From contig JAISLT010000117.1 in assembly GCA_031277165.1 (NCBI GenBank), positions 1-33,523 on the forward strand: DNA of 33,523 nt. Reading direction: 5' to 3'. Of this stretch, positions 23,748 to 31,160 are shown piece by piece. The notes beneath the pieces were generated by a model, which was not told where the DNA came from, did not search any database, and saw only the letters and a list, made by a program, of their open reading frames with translations. Source of the DNA: Spirochaetaceae bacterium. GTDB lineage: Bacteria; Spirochaetota; Spirochaetia; Treponematales; Breznakiellaceae. Position numbers and translations under genes: made by a program. Numbering within the stretch: position 1 is the first letter of the stretch; each line of letters starts with the position of its first letter.

Positions 23748-24691
23748 AAAACGCCTTCTTAGGACTGGATGCGGGATCCATCAGCATCAACTTTGTTTTG
23801 ATCGACGGGCAAAAAAAAGTGGTGTACACATCCTATCTGCGGGGTTCCGGGGACCCGGTAAAAACCATCCAGGGGGGACTGGCGGATCTGCGAAGGGACA
23901 GGGCCCTGGAGGAGTACCGGATTGCCGGGGTTTGTACCACCGGATCCGGCCGGGCTTTGGCGGGGGCCCTTATTGGGGCGGATCTGGTAAAGAACGAAAT
24001 TTCCGCCCATGCCCGGGCGGGCATTTGGCTGCACCCGGATACCCGGACAATTATTGAAATCGGCGGCCAGGACAGCAAGGTTACCATTGTAAGGAACGGC
24101 CATGTGGTGGATTTTGCCATGAACCTGGTCTGCGCCGCGGGGACCGGAAGTTTTCTGGATTCCCAGGCCCGGCGGCTGGGCCTGGGAATCGAAGAATTTG
24201 GGGCACTGGCCATGCAATCGGAGGCTCCGGCGGCTATTGCGGGGCGCTGCACTGTTTTTGCCGAATCGGACATGATACATAAACAGCAAATCGGCTATAG
24301 CCAAAAAGACATAGTTATGGGACTATGTATGGCCCTGGCGAGGAATTTTACCGGCAATGTCTGCCGGGGAAAGGAACTGCGGCCCCCCTTCCTTTTTCAA
24401 GGGGGAGTCAGCGCTAATCCGGGGATCCGGCGGGCCTTTGAAACTCTTTTGGGGCATCCCGTGATCATCCCCGAATATAACATGGTCATGGGCGCCTTAG
24501 GAGCGGCCCTGTATGCGGCGGAGGCTCCGGTACAAGAAACCCGCTTTAGAGGTTTTGCCGTTTCGGACTACGATATAAAGAGCGCCGGATTTTTTTGTTC
24601 CGGCTGTTCCAATAACTGCGAAATCGTCGAAATTAAACAGGGGGAGACTGTGTTGGCCTATAATGGCGGCAGGTGCGAAAAGTGGCGTTAG
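23744..24691 (+). CDS. BadF/BcrA/HgdC-type ATP-dependent activase with 4Fe-4S cluster
   Basis: A 315-residue ASKHA-fold activase that drives low-potential one-electron transfer by ATP hydrolysis. The phosphate motif GLDAGSISINFVLID starts at residue 7, GGQDSK at 107-112, and the two cysteines that bridge the shared 4Fe-4S cluster between monomers are Cys130 (VCAAGTGSF) and Cys169 (GRCTVFAESD). A C-terminal tail CSGCSNNCE (285, 288, 292) plus GGRCEKW (Cys311) is not part of simple HgdC proteins; it is typical of activase domains of the large fused DUF2229-containing enzymes. Start overlaps the previous gene by 4 bases. Such clusters are very oxygen-sensitive, implying an anaerobic host. Confidence 0.88.
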   Translation: MKNAFLGLDAGSISINFVLIDGQKKVVYTSYLRGSGDPVKTIQGGLADLRRDRALEEYRIAGVCTTGSGRALAGALIGADLVKNEISAHARAGIWLHPDTRTIIEIGGQDSKVTIVRNGHVVDFAMNLVCAAGTGSFLDSQARRLGLGIEEFGALAMQSEAPAAIAGRCTVFAESDMIHKQQIGYSQKDIVMGLCMALARNFTGNVCRGKELRPPFLFQGGVSANPGIRRAFETLLGHPVIIPEYNMVMGALGAALYAAEAPVQETRFRGFAVSDYDIKSAGFFCSGCSNNCEIVEIKQGETVLAYNGGRCEKWR

Positions 24692-25767
24692 ATGCATACC
24701 AAAAAGACATCCCGGCGGTGGATGCCAAATTTGAAGCCCAGAAAATAGCCTTTGGTCCCCTGGTATTTCAGGCGGTGCGGGCCCTGCGGGATCTGGGCAT
24801 ACTCCGGGCTGTGCTGGATTCGGGGGACCGGGGCTTAACCAGGGAAGAGGCGGCGGAGCAGACCGGAGTTTCCCCCTACGGCGCCGGGGTTCTGCTGGAA
24901 ATAGCCCTGGGTCTGGGGGTGGTAAAATCCGCCGGCGGGGAAGAACGGTTTGTGCTGGGAAAAACCGGGTGGTTCCTGCTGGAAGATAAAATGACAGCCG
25001 TTAATTTTGATTTTGTTAACGACATCTGCTACCAGGGGGCCTTTGCCTTAACCGAATCGGTAAAAACCGGAAAACCCCTGGGGCTTAAATCCTTTGGCAG
25101 CCAATGGCAGACAATTTACCAGGCCCTCTCTTCCCTGCCCGGGGGGGCAAAAAAAAGCTGGTTCGCCTTTGATCATTTTTATTCCGACATGGCCTTTCCC
25201 GATGCCCTTCCTATTGTATTTAGACCCCCCGGTCCCCACCGGCTTCTGGACATAGGGGGCAATACCGCTAAATGGGCGGTGGAATGCTGCAGGAGGGATC
25301 CCCAGGTGCAGGTAACGGTGGCGGATCTTCCCGGCCAGACCGCGGCGGCGGAACAAAATGCCGCCGCCGCGGGTTTTGGGGATCGCATCTCCGTATATCC
25401 CTGCGATGTACTGGACCCCGGAACGGTGCTGCCCGGGGCAGACACGGTATGGATGAGCCAGTTTCTGGATTGCTTTGCCCTGGAGGATATTACGGTAATT
25501 TTAAAAAAGGTTGCCGCGGCGATAGAGCCGGGTACTCCGGTTTATGTGCTGGAGCCCCTGTGGGACAAACAGCGTTTTGAGGCGGCGGCTTTTTCGCTTC
25601 AAGCCACAAGTCTTTACTTTACCTGCATGGCAAACGGAAAAAGCAAGATGTACCGCAGCGGGGAACTGTGCCGGGCGGTGGAAGCGGCGGGTTTTATCCT
25701 TAAGGATCAATGGCACAAATTGGGTTCCCACTGGTATTCCCTGCTGTGCTTTGTATTACGAACATGA
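24673..25767 (+). CDS. SAM-dependent methyltransferase with winged-helix domain
   Basis: A 364-residue enzyme with an N-terminal winged-helix dimerisation region (about 25-100) and a class I methyltransferase domain; the SAM loop LLDIGGNTAKWA lies near residues 191-202 and VTVADLPGQ marks the ribose-binding acidic strand. This is the layout of polyketide O-methyltransferases of the Methyltransf_2 type. APE clusters commonly start with a methyltransferase that decorates the aryl headgroup, so ring methylation is the likely job; O- versus C-methylation is open. The GTG at 24673 overlaps the activase by 19 bases; a GTG at 24682 is also possible. It overlaps the next gene by 4. Confidence 0.8.
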   Translation: MRKVALDAYQKDIPAVDAKFEAQKIAFGPLVFQAVRALRDLGILRAVLDSGDRGLTREEAAEQTGVSPYGAGVLLEIALGLGVVKSAGGEERFVLGKTGWFLLEDKMTAVNFDFVNDICYQGAFALTESVKTGKPLGLKSFGSQWQTIYQALSSLPGGAKKSWFAFDHFYSDMAFPDALPIVFRPPGPHRLLDIGGNTAKWAVECCRRDPQVQVTVADLPGQTAAAEQNAAAAGFGDRISVYPCDVLDPGTVLPGADTVWMSQFLDCFALEDITVILKKVAAAIEPGTPVYVLEPLWDKQRFEAAAFSLQATSLYFTCMANGKSKMYRSGELCRAVEAAGFILKDQWHKLGSHWYSLLCFVLRT

Positions 25768-26471
25768 ACCTCCAAGACTGCCGGGTTTTAAAGTACAGTT
25801 CATGGACCCCCTCGCTGCCGGAAAAAGAACCGGATATTACCTTTACCGATCCCCGGTTCCGGCGCAGGCTGTCCATGGTTTCCCGCATGACCATCCGGGT
25901 CCTCCACGATCTAATGCCCCTGCCTGCGGAAACCAAGATTTATTTTATTTCATTCCGGGGCGAGCTAAGCCGGCAGTTTAAAATCAATAAAACACTGGTG
26001 ACCGAAGGGGACATAAAGCCCGCGGATTTTTCCCTGTCGGTGTTTAATGCCCCCCCGGCCCTGGCTTCCATGGCCCTGGGTTTAACCGCCGGGTACAGCG
26101 CGGTGTACCCCGGAAAAAATAACTTCCGGGCGGCCCTGCTGGGGGCCGCCGCCTGTGCGGGCTGTTCCGCGCCGCCGCAGGAGCCCGGCCGTTTGGGGGG
26201 CGATCCGGCGGCCCCTGCACATACGGGGCAGGACCGCACGCCGGCCCTTGCCCTGGTTTATGCGGACGAGGAACTCCCCGGCGAATACCTGCCCTTGATG
26301 GAGCAGCCGCCCCCGGTTTTGGCATTTGCGGCGCTGCTCCATGCGGGACCCTCCCAATCCGGCGTTCCCCTGCCCCTGGACTGCGGCAGTCCCGAAACAT
26401 TTTTATATTCCCTTATGATCCGCGGGGACGGCGGAATAAACAAAACCGCCGGAGCCCGTGGTGAAAAATAG
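25764..26471 (+). CDS. apeC: Chain-length-factor-like ketosynthase partner (ApeC-like)
   Basis: A protein of 235 residues resembling the truncated ketoacyl-synthase domain family (Ketoacyl-synt_2) that includes ApeC. It shows SWTPSLPEKEP near the N-terminus, FISFRGELSRQFKINKTLV, and FSLSVFNAPPALASMALGLTAGYSAV around residues 90-115, but no catalytic Cys-His-His triad, so it should be a non-catalytic partner. In APE biosynthesis ApeC pairs with the ApeO ketosynthase to set chain length; here apeO lies on the other side of the locus, on the opposite strand. The ATG at 25764 overlaps the methyltransferase stop by 4 bases; a longer frame from 25710 lies wholly within the previous gene and is not preferred. 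Confidence 0.8.
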   Translation: MNLQDCRVLKYSSWTPSLPEKEPDITFTDPRFRRRLSMVSRMTIRVLHDLMPLPAETKIYFISFRGELSRQFKINKTLVTEGDIKPADFSLSVFNAPPALASMALGLTAGYSAVYPGKNNFRAALLGAAACAGCSAPPQEPGRLGGDPAAPAHTGQDRTPALALVYADEELPGEYLPLMEQPPPVLAFAALLHAGPSQSGVPLPLDCGSPETFLYSLMIRGDGGINKTAGARGEK

Positions 26472-27261
26472 TACGGCCCTGGGGTATGCCTGGCGGGTCT
26501 TTGCCAAGTGGTTTTCTTTTTTTATCTTTGGATTGGGCACCCTTATCCTGGTTACCCTGATCTTCCCTCCCCTGCGGCTGGTCCTTCATTCCCGCCGGCG
26601 GTTCCGCAGAAGGGCCCGGGCCCTTGTTTCGCTGAGCTTCCGTTTTTTTATACAGATCATGACCCTCCTGGGCATTGTAAGACTGGATGCCGGCGACAGG
26701 GCCCGGTACCGGAAACTTTCGGGGAAAATTGTGGCGGCTAATCATCCTTCCCTGCTTGATGTGGTAATGCTCTTTGCCCTTATTCCCAACGGTGACTGTA
26801 TAGTCCGCGGCGGACTTAGCAAGACCATTGTAAGCGGAGTGGTCCGCCAGCTTTATATACCCAACACCCTGGACTTTGAAAAACTATTGGAAGACTGCCG
26901 GGAATCGCTTGAAGAGGGGAACTGCATAATCATCTTTCCTGAAGGATCCAGAACTCCCCGGCATGGAGAGAGCCGGTACAAAAAGGGGGCCGCCCGGATA
27001 TCCCTCTATTCCCACTGTCCCGTCGTACCGGTTAAGATTGGGGGGAACGACAAATACGGCCTTGGCAAGGGAGACCCCTGGACAGGGGTAAATCCCGCCG
27101 AAGGGTATATTTACAAATTCAGCATGCAGGAAGAACTCTTCCCCGGTGCGTACAGTAATACCCCCGGGGGAATAAAAAGATTTACCGGCGCCATACGCCA
27201 AAGTATTTTAGGTCCCTCCGTCAGCCTTAAAACCGGCGGGACAAGCAGGATAGAACAATGA
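26458..27261 (+). CDS. PlsC-like 1-acylglycerol-3-phosphate acyltransferase of the APE locus
   Basis: A 267-residue acyltransferase with a hydrophobic anchor at about residues 15-37, the catalytic NHPSLLD motif (His96, Asp101) and the substrate motif FPEGSRTP. It belongs to the PlsC/LPLAT family. A gene of this type sits directly after the apeC-like gene and before the ACPs in known APE clusters. It may esterify the polyene onto a glycerolipid. The start is one of two consecutive GTG codons (26458 or 26461), overlapping the previous gene by up to 14 bases. It overlaps the SulP gene by 4 bases. Confidence 0.85.
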   Translation: MVKNSTALGYAWRVFAKWFSFFIFGLGTLILVTLIFPPLRLVLHSRRRFRRRARALVSLSFRFFIQIMTLLGIVRLDAGDRARYRKLSGKIVAANHPSLLDVVMLFALIPNGDCIVRGGLSKTIVSGVVRQLYIPNTLDFEKLLEDCRESLEEGNCIIIFPEGSRTPRHGESRYKKGAARISLYSHCPVVPVKIGGNDKYGLGKGDPWTGVNPAEGYIYKFSMQEELFPGAYSNTPGGIKRFTGAIRQSILGPSVSLKTGGTSRIEQ

Positions 27262-29018
27262 AAAAGAACTTTCCGGGTTTTTTTGATCTTCAAAGCCTTC
27301 GGCCCAGGTTTTTTGAAATTTTCCACCGGCCGGAACAGGGGAAGGCCTACGGCCCCCGGGATTTTACCAAGGATCTGCTGGCGGGGTTTGTGGTGGGGAT
27401 CGTGGCGCTTCCCCTGTCCATGGCCTTTAGCATTTCCGCCGGGGGAAGTCCCGTCCAGGGAATTTATACCGCCATAGCCGCGGGCTTCTTTGTCAGCCTG
27501 CTGGGGGGCAGCAAATTCCAGATCGCCGGACCTACCGGGGCCTTTGTGGTAATTATCTTTAATGTGGCGGCTAAACATGGCATAGAGGGCCTTATAGCGG
27601 CGGGGCTGATCGCGGGGCTGATCCTGGTGGGCATGGGCCTAAGCGGGCTGGGAAAATTTATCACCTATATTCCCTACCCGGTAACCACCGGGTTTACCGC
27701 CGGAATTGGGGTGTTGATTTTTTCCCAGCAGATAAAGGATTTTTTAGGCCTGTCCATTGACAGTGTATCTCCGGGGTTTGTTGCAAAATGGGCGGATCAC
27801 TTCCGTTATATCGAAACGTTTAACCCGGCGGCCATGGGGGTGGGAATTGGCACCATTGTGATTATTATCCTGCTGCGGCGGCTGGCCCCCCGGGTTCCTG
27901 CCGCAGCCCTGGCGGTTACCGCCGCTACCCTGGTCTGCCATTTTTTTAAGCTCGAGACCCTTCCCCGGTGGCCGGTGGAAACCATCGGCGCCCGGTTCGG
28001 CCTTATCCCCTCATCTCTGCCGATCCCCGCCTTTCCCCGCTTAAGCTGGGGCCTTGTCCAGGCCGTTTTTCCCGATGCCTTTACCATTGCCATGCTGGCG
28101 GCCATCGAGTCCCTGCTGTCCGCGGTGGTCGCGGACAGCATGACCGGAGACCGGCACAACGCCAACATGGAACTGGCCGCCCAGGGTATAGGTAATATTG
28201 CCTCGGCGTTTTTTGGGGGCATCCCCGCCACCGGGGCCATTGCCCGGACCGCCGCCAACATAAAAAACGGCGCCGTAAGCCCCGTGGCGGGAATTATCCA
28301 CTCCCTAACCCTTTTGGGGTTCATTCTTTTTCTTGCCCCCGCGGCATCCACCATTCCCCTGGCAAGCCTTGCGGGGGTACTTATTGTTGTGGCCTGGGAC
28401 ATGAGCGGCGCCGGCAGGTTTATCCGGCTTGTAAAAACATCCCTAAAGAGCGACGCCGCGGTGCTGCTGGTTACCTTTGTCCTTACGGTGGCCTTCGACC
28501 TAACCTTTGCCGTGGAAGTAGGGGTGATCATGGCGGTGTTTCTTTTTCTGCGCCGGATGGTGGCGGTCTCGGCGATTAAACTCGAAAATACCGATCTTAT
28601 GACAGACCTTGCCTATGGCGAAATTAAAGAAGATACCCGGGATAAACTTATTGCCCTTTCCCGGCAGCGAATAGAAGTATACGAAATTACCGGACCCTTT
28701 TTCTTTGGAATCGCCGATATGCTTCAAAATACCATCCGGAATTTTTCTAAAACCCCCAAGGTCCTTATTATCCGGATGCGGAACGTGCCGGTCATCGATG
28801 CCACGGGTATTACCGCCCTGGAATCCCTGATGCGTCAATGCCGGACAAGAAAGATCACCCTGCTGATTACGGAAATACAGGACCAGCCCCAAAGGGCCCT
28901 GGAAAAGACCGGGTTTATTTCCGCTTTAGGCAGGGAAAATACCATAGATTTTTTTGACGATGCGGTGGCCGCCGCCCTAAGGGAATCCGCCGAGGGGCAT
29001 AAATCCGAATCCCTGTGA
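27258..29018 (+). CDS. SulP/SLC26-family anion transporter with STAS domain
   Basis: A 586-residue secondary transporter. Some 12-14 hydrophobic segments cover residues about 40-430, with the SulP signatures DLLAGFVVGIVALPLSMAF and QIAGPTGAFVVI, followed by a C-terminal cytoplasmic STAS domain (about 465-575, VPVIDATGITALESL). SulP proteins carry sulfate, bicarbonate or dicarboxylates; the BicA branch is a sodium-bicarbonate symporter. Here the gene is sandwiched with 4-base overlaps between an APE acyltransferase and an acetyl-CoA carboxylase fusion. That makes bicarbonate supply for malonyl-CoA formation attractive, but this is inference from position. No carbonic anhydrase gene is seen. 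Confidence 0.88.
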   Translation: MKKNFPGFFDLQSLRPRFFEIFHRPEQGKAYGPRDFTKDLLAGFVVGIVALPLSMAFSISAGGSPVQGIYTAIAAGFFVSLLGGSKFQIAGPTGAFVVIIFNVAAKHGIEGLIAAGLIAGLILVGMGLSGLGKFITYIPYPVTTGFTAGIGVLIFSQQIKDFLGLSIDSVSPGFVAKWADHFRYIETFNPAAMGVGIGTIVIIILLRRLAPRVPAAALAVTAATLVCHFFKLETLPRWPVETIGARFGLIPSSLPIPAFPRLSWGLVQAVFPDAFTIAMLAAIESLLSAVVADSMTGDRHNANMELAAQGIGNIASAFFGGIPATGAIARTAANIKNGAVSPVAGIIHSLTLLGFILFLAPAASTIPLASLAGVLIVVAWDMSGAGRFIRLVKTSLKSDAAVLLVTFVLTVAFDLTFAVEVGVIMAVFLFLRRMVAVSAIKLENTDLMTDLAYGEIKEDTRDKLIALSRQRIEVYEITGPFFFGIADMLQNTIRNFSKTPKVLIIRMRNVPVIDATGITALESLMRQCRTRKITLLITEIQDQPQRALEKTGFISALGRENTIDFFDDAVAAALRESAEGHKSESL

Positions 29019-30700
29019 TGGACGGGGGTTTTACGGTATATTTGTCCATGGAAATTTCCCCGGATAAACAGGCTGCCCAGGCCGCCAAAGATGTTCAAGC
29101 CGCCCAAGTTCCCCAGGCCGCCCGGCTAAGCTGGAAAGAGCGGCTTGCCCTTATCGCCGATGAGGGTAGTTTTACCGAACTGGACGGGGCCATGGAATCC
29201 CGTAATCCCATAGGATACCCCGGATACGAGGAAAAGCTCCGGGCCCTTCAAAGCGAAAACGGCATCCGGGAAGCGGTACTTACCGGATGCTGTACCATCC
29301 AGGGGGAAAAAACCCTGCTGGGTATTATGGACAGCCATTTTTTGATGGCCAGCATGGGCAGCGTGGTGGGAGAAAAGATCACCCGCCTTTTTGAGCGGGG
29401 GGCGGCGCAGAAACTGCCGGTAATTATCTTTACCGCCTCCGGGGGCGCCCGGATGCAGGAAGGAACCCTGGCCTTAATGCAGATGGCAAAAACCGCCGGG
29501 GCCGCGGCGCTGCACAGCGGGGCCGGTCAGTTATACATAAGCGTTATCTGCGACCCCACCACCGGGGGAGTGCAGGCGTCCTTTGCATCCCTGGGGGACA
29601 TTATCATCGCCGAACCGGGCGTTACCGTGGGTTTTGCCGGCAAACGGGTGATCCACGATACCATCGGCCATTCCCTGCCGGATCACTTCCAGACGGCGGA
29701 ATTTATTCTGGAACACGGCTTCGCAGACATGATAAGCCCCCGGAAGGACCTGCGGCCCCTCCTGGCCCGGCTGCTCCGGCTGCACCGGCCCCTCCCGGCC
29801 CAGGGTGCCGGTATTCCGGCCCGCAGCTTCAACACCCCGGTTTTGGGTACCGGTATTCCGGCCCGTAGTTTCGATACTCCGGTCCGCAGCTCCGGCGTCC
29901 CTGTTTCCGTAAAACTTTCGGCGGTACAAAAGCTGGAACGGCTTCGCAGCCTAAGCCGTCCGGGGCCCCAGCATTTTATTTCCCTCCTCTTTGATGAATT
30001 TACCGAATTCCACGGGGACCGGTTTTTTGGGGACGATCCGGCGGTCCTGGGAGGGATGGCATTGTTTAGGGGACTTCCCGTGACGGTGATCGCCCAGCCC
30101 CGGGGGACCGGTATTGAAGAACTTAAGCGGACCAATTTTTCCATGCCCCACCCGGAGGGCTACCGCAAGGCCCTTCGTTTGGCCCGGCAGGGGGAAAAAT
30201 TTCACCGTCCGGTAATCTGCCTTATTGACACCCCCGGAGCTTTTTGCGGCGTCGAGGCGGAGGAACGGGGTCAAGGGAACGCCATTGCCCGGAACCTGGC
30301 GGAATTTATGACCCTGACGATTCCGGTGCTTTCGGTGGTGATAGGCGAAGGGGGCTCCGGCGGCGCCCTGGCCCTGGGGGTCTGCGATGAACTTGCCATG
30401 CTGGAGAATGCCCTTTATTCGGTGATCAACCCCCGGGGATTTGCTTCGATACTTTGGAAAGATCCGGGCCGGGAAAAGGAAGCGGCGGAACTGATGAAGA
30501 TTGGGGCGGAGGATCTGCGGGATAGGGGTATTTGCGATGCCATAATAGGCGAAGATGAAACCCCCGAAGGAACCGCAGAAAACCTGGGGATATATTTATC
30601 CGGGGCCCTTACCCGGCTTTGTACCGTTCCCCCGGAGGAGCTTCCGGAAAGACGGTATGCCCGGTTTAGACGCATGGGGGAATTTACCGGAAAGACCTAG
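29015..30700 (+). CDS. Acetyl-CoA carboxylase carboxyltransferase, fused beta and alpha (AccD-AccA)
   Basis: A 561-residue fusion. Residues about 38-260 are the beta half (AccD; TASGGARMQEG, DPTTGGVQASFA, AEPGVTVGFAG), residues about 305-550 the alpha half (AccA; FHGDRFFGDD, IDTPGAFCGVEAEERGQGNAIA, GEGGSGGALALG). It should transfer carboxyl from biotin to acetyl-CoA, giving malonyl-CoA for polyene extension. The C4 zinc ribbon normally at the AccD N-terminus is missing; instead there is an Ala/Gln-rich lead. The join carries a tandem repeat. No biotin carboxylase or biotin carrier gene is in the window. GTG 29015, ATG 29018 or ATG 29048 could be the start; the first two overlap the SulP stop. 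Confidence 0.9.
   Translation: MMDGGFTVYLSMEISPDKQAAQAAKDVQAAQVPQAARLSWKERLALIADEGSFTELDGAMESRNPIGYPGYEEKLRALQSENGIREAVLTGCCTIQGEKTLLGIMDSHFLMASMGSVVGEKITRLFERGAAQKLPVIIFTASGGARMQEGTLALMQMAKTAGAAALHSGAGQLYISVICDPTTGGVQASFASLGDIIIAEPGVTVGFAGKRVIHDTIGHSLPDHFQTAEFILEHGFADMISPRKDLRPLLARLLRLHRPLPAQGAGIPARSFNTPVLGTGIPARSFDTPVRSSGVPVSVKLSAVQKLERLRSLSRPGPQHFISLLFDEFTEFHGDRFFGDDPAVLGGMALFRGLPVTVIAQPRGTGIEELKRTNFSMPHPEGYRKALRLARQGEKFHRPVICLIDTPGAFCGVEAEERGQGNAIARNLAEFMTLTIPVLSVVIGEGGSGGALALGVCDELAMLENALYSVINPRGFASILWKDPGREKEAAELMKIGAEDLRDRGICDAIIGEDETPEGTAENLGIYLSGALTRLCTVPPEELPERRYARFRRMGEFTGKT
29804..29902 (+). repeat. 42-base tandem repeat in the AccD-AccA linker
   Basis: Two nearly identical 42-base units (29804-29845 and 29846-29887) and a partial third encode GxGIPARSFxTPV twice and then SSGVPV. 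The units begin GGTGCCGGTATTCC and GGTACCGGTATTCC. The repeat keeps the reading frame and lengthens the linker between the two enzyme halves. Confidence 0.8.
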
Positions 30701-30716
30701 CGTGCTATGATAGGCC

Positions 30717-31160
30717 ATGTTTTTACGAAAAAAAGAAGAAACCGATGCGGCCTCATTCTGGCATGACTATGAGGAGCGGATCCATGAAAAGGTTTTGGCC
30801 CGAACCCTGGGCCGTTATCTAAGCGGCTGGGCTGAATACCCCTATCCCCTCTGGGGCCTGGTGATGGCCACCACCGGAGGGTTCCGGTTTCACCATTTTC
30901 CCCATGAGGGCTGGATCATGGCCCTTTCCAGAATAAGTACCGGGGGGGAGCCTCCCCGGGAAAAAACCCTTTTTATTCCCCGGGAAAGCATTACCGGTGC
31001 AAAGCTAAGTATAGAAAACCGGTGGTGGAAAAAAATCTTTACCCCCGCAGTCCCGGTATTGACGGTCCATTACAGCCTTGGCGGGACAGAGGGAAAACTG
31101 CTTATAGAAACCGACCGCCAGGCTGAATCGCTTGTAGAAAATCTTACCCCGTTACCATAG
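30717..31160 (+). CDS. Protein of unknown function at the end of the plus-strand APE operon
   Basis: A 147-residue protein not recognised. It is soluble, with no signal peptide or membrane helix, and rich in Trp and other aromatic residues (SFWHDYEERIHEK near the start, GWAEYPYPLWGL, FRFHHFPHEGW, ENRWWKK). The alternation of short hydrophobic stretches in the second half (KTLFIPRES, VLTVHYSLGG, KLLIETD) suggests a mostly beta fold, perhaps PH-like, but this is weak. It starts 16 bases after the carboxyltransferase stop, so it belongs to the same operon, and its end overlaps the converging ZnuA-like gene by 9 bases. Confidence 0.7.
   Translation: MFLRKKEETDAASFWHDYEERIHEKVLARTLGRYLSGWAEYPYPLWGLVMATTGGFRFHHFPHEGWIMALSRISTGGEPPREKTLFIPRESITGAKLSIENRWWKKIFTPAVPVLTVHYSLGGTEGKLLIETDRQAESLVENLTPLP

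Noticed and set aside
29804-29902. Assembly artefact in the AccD-AccA linker
   Set aside because: The two units differ at several third codon positions, which indicates a real, diverged duplication.
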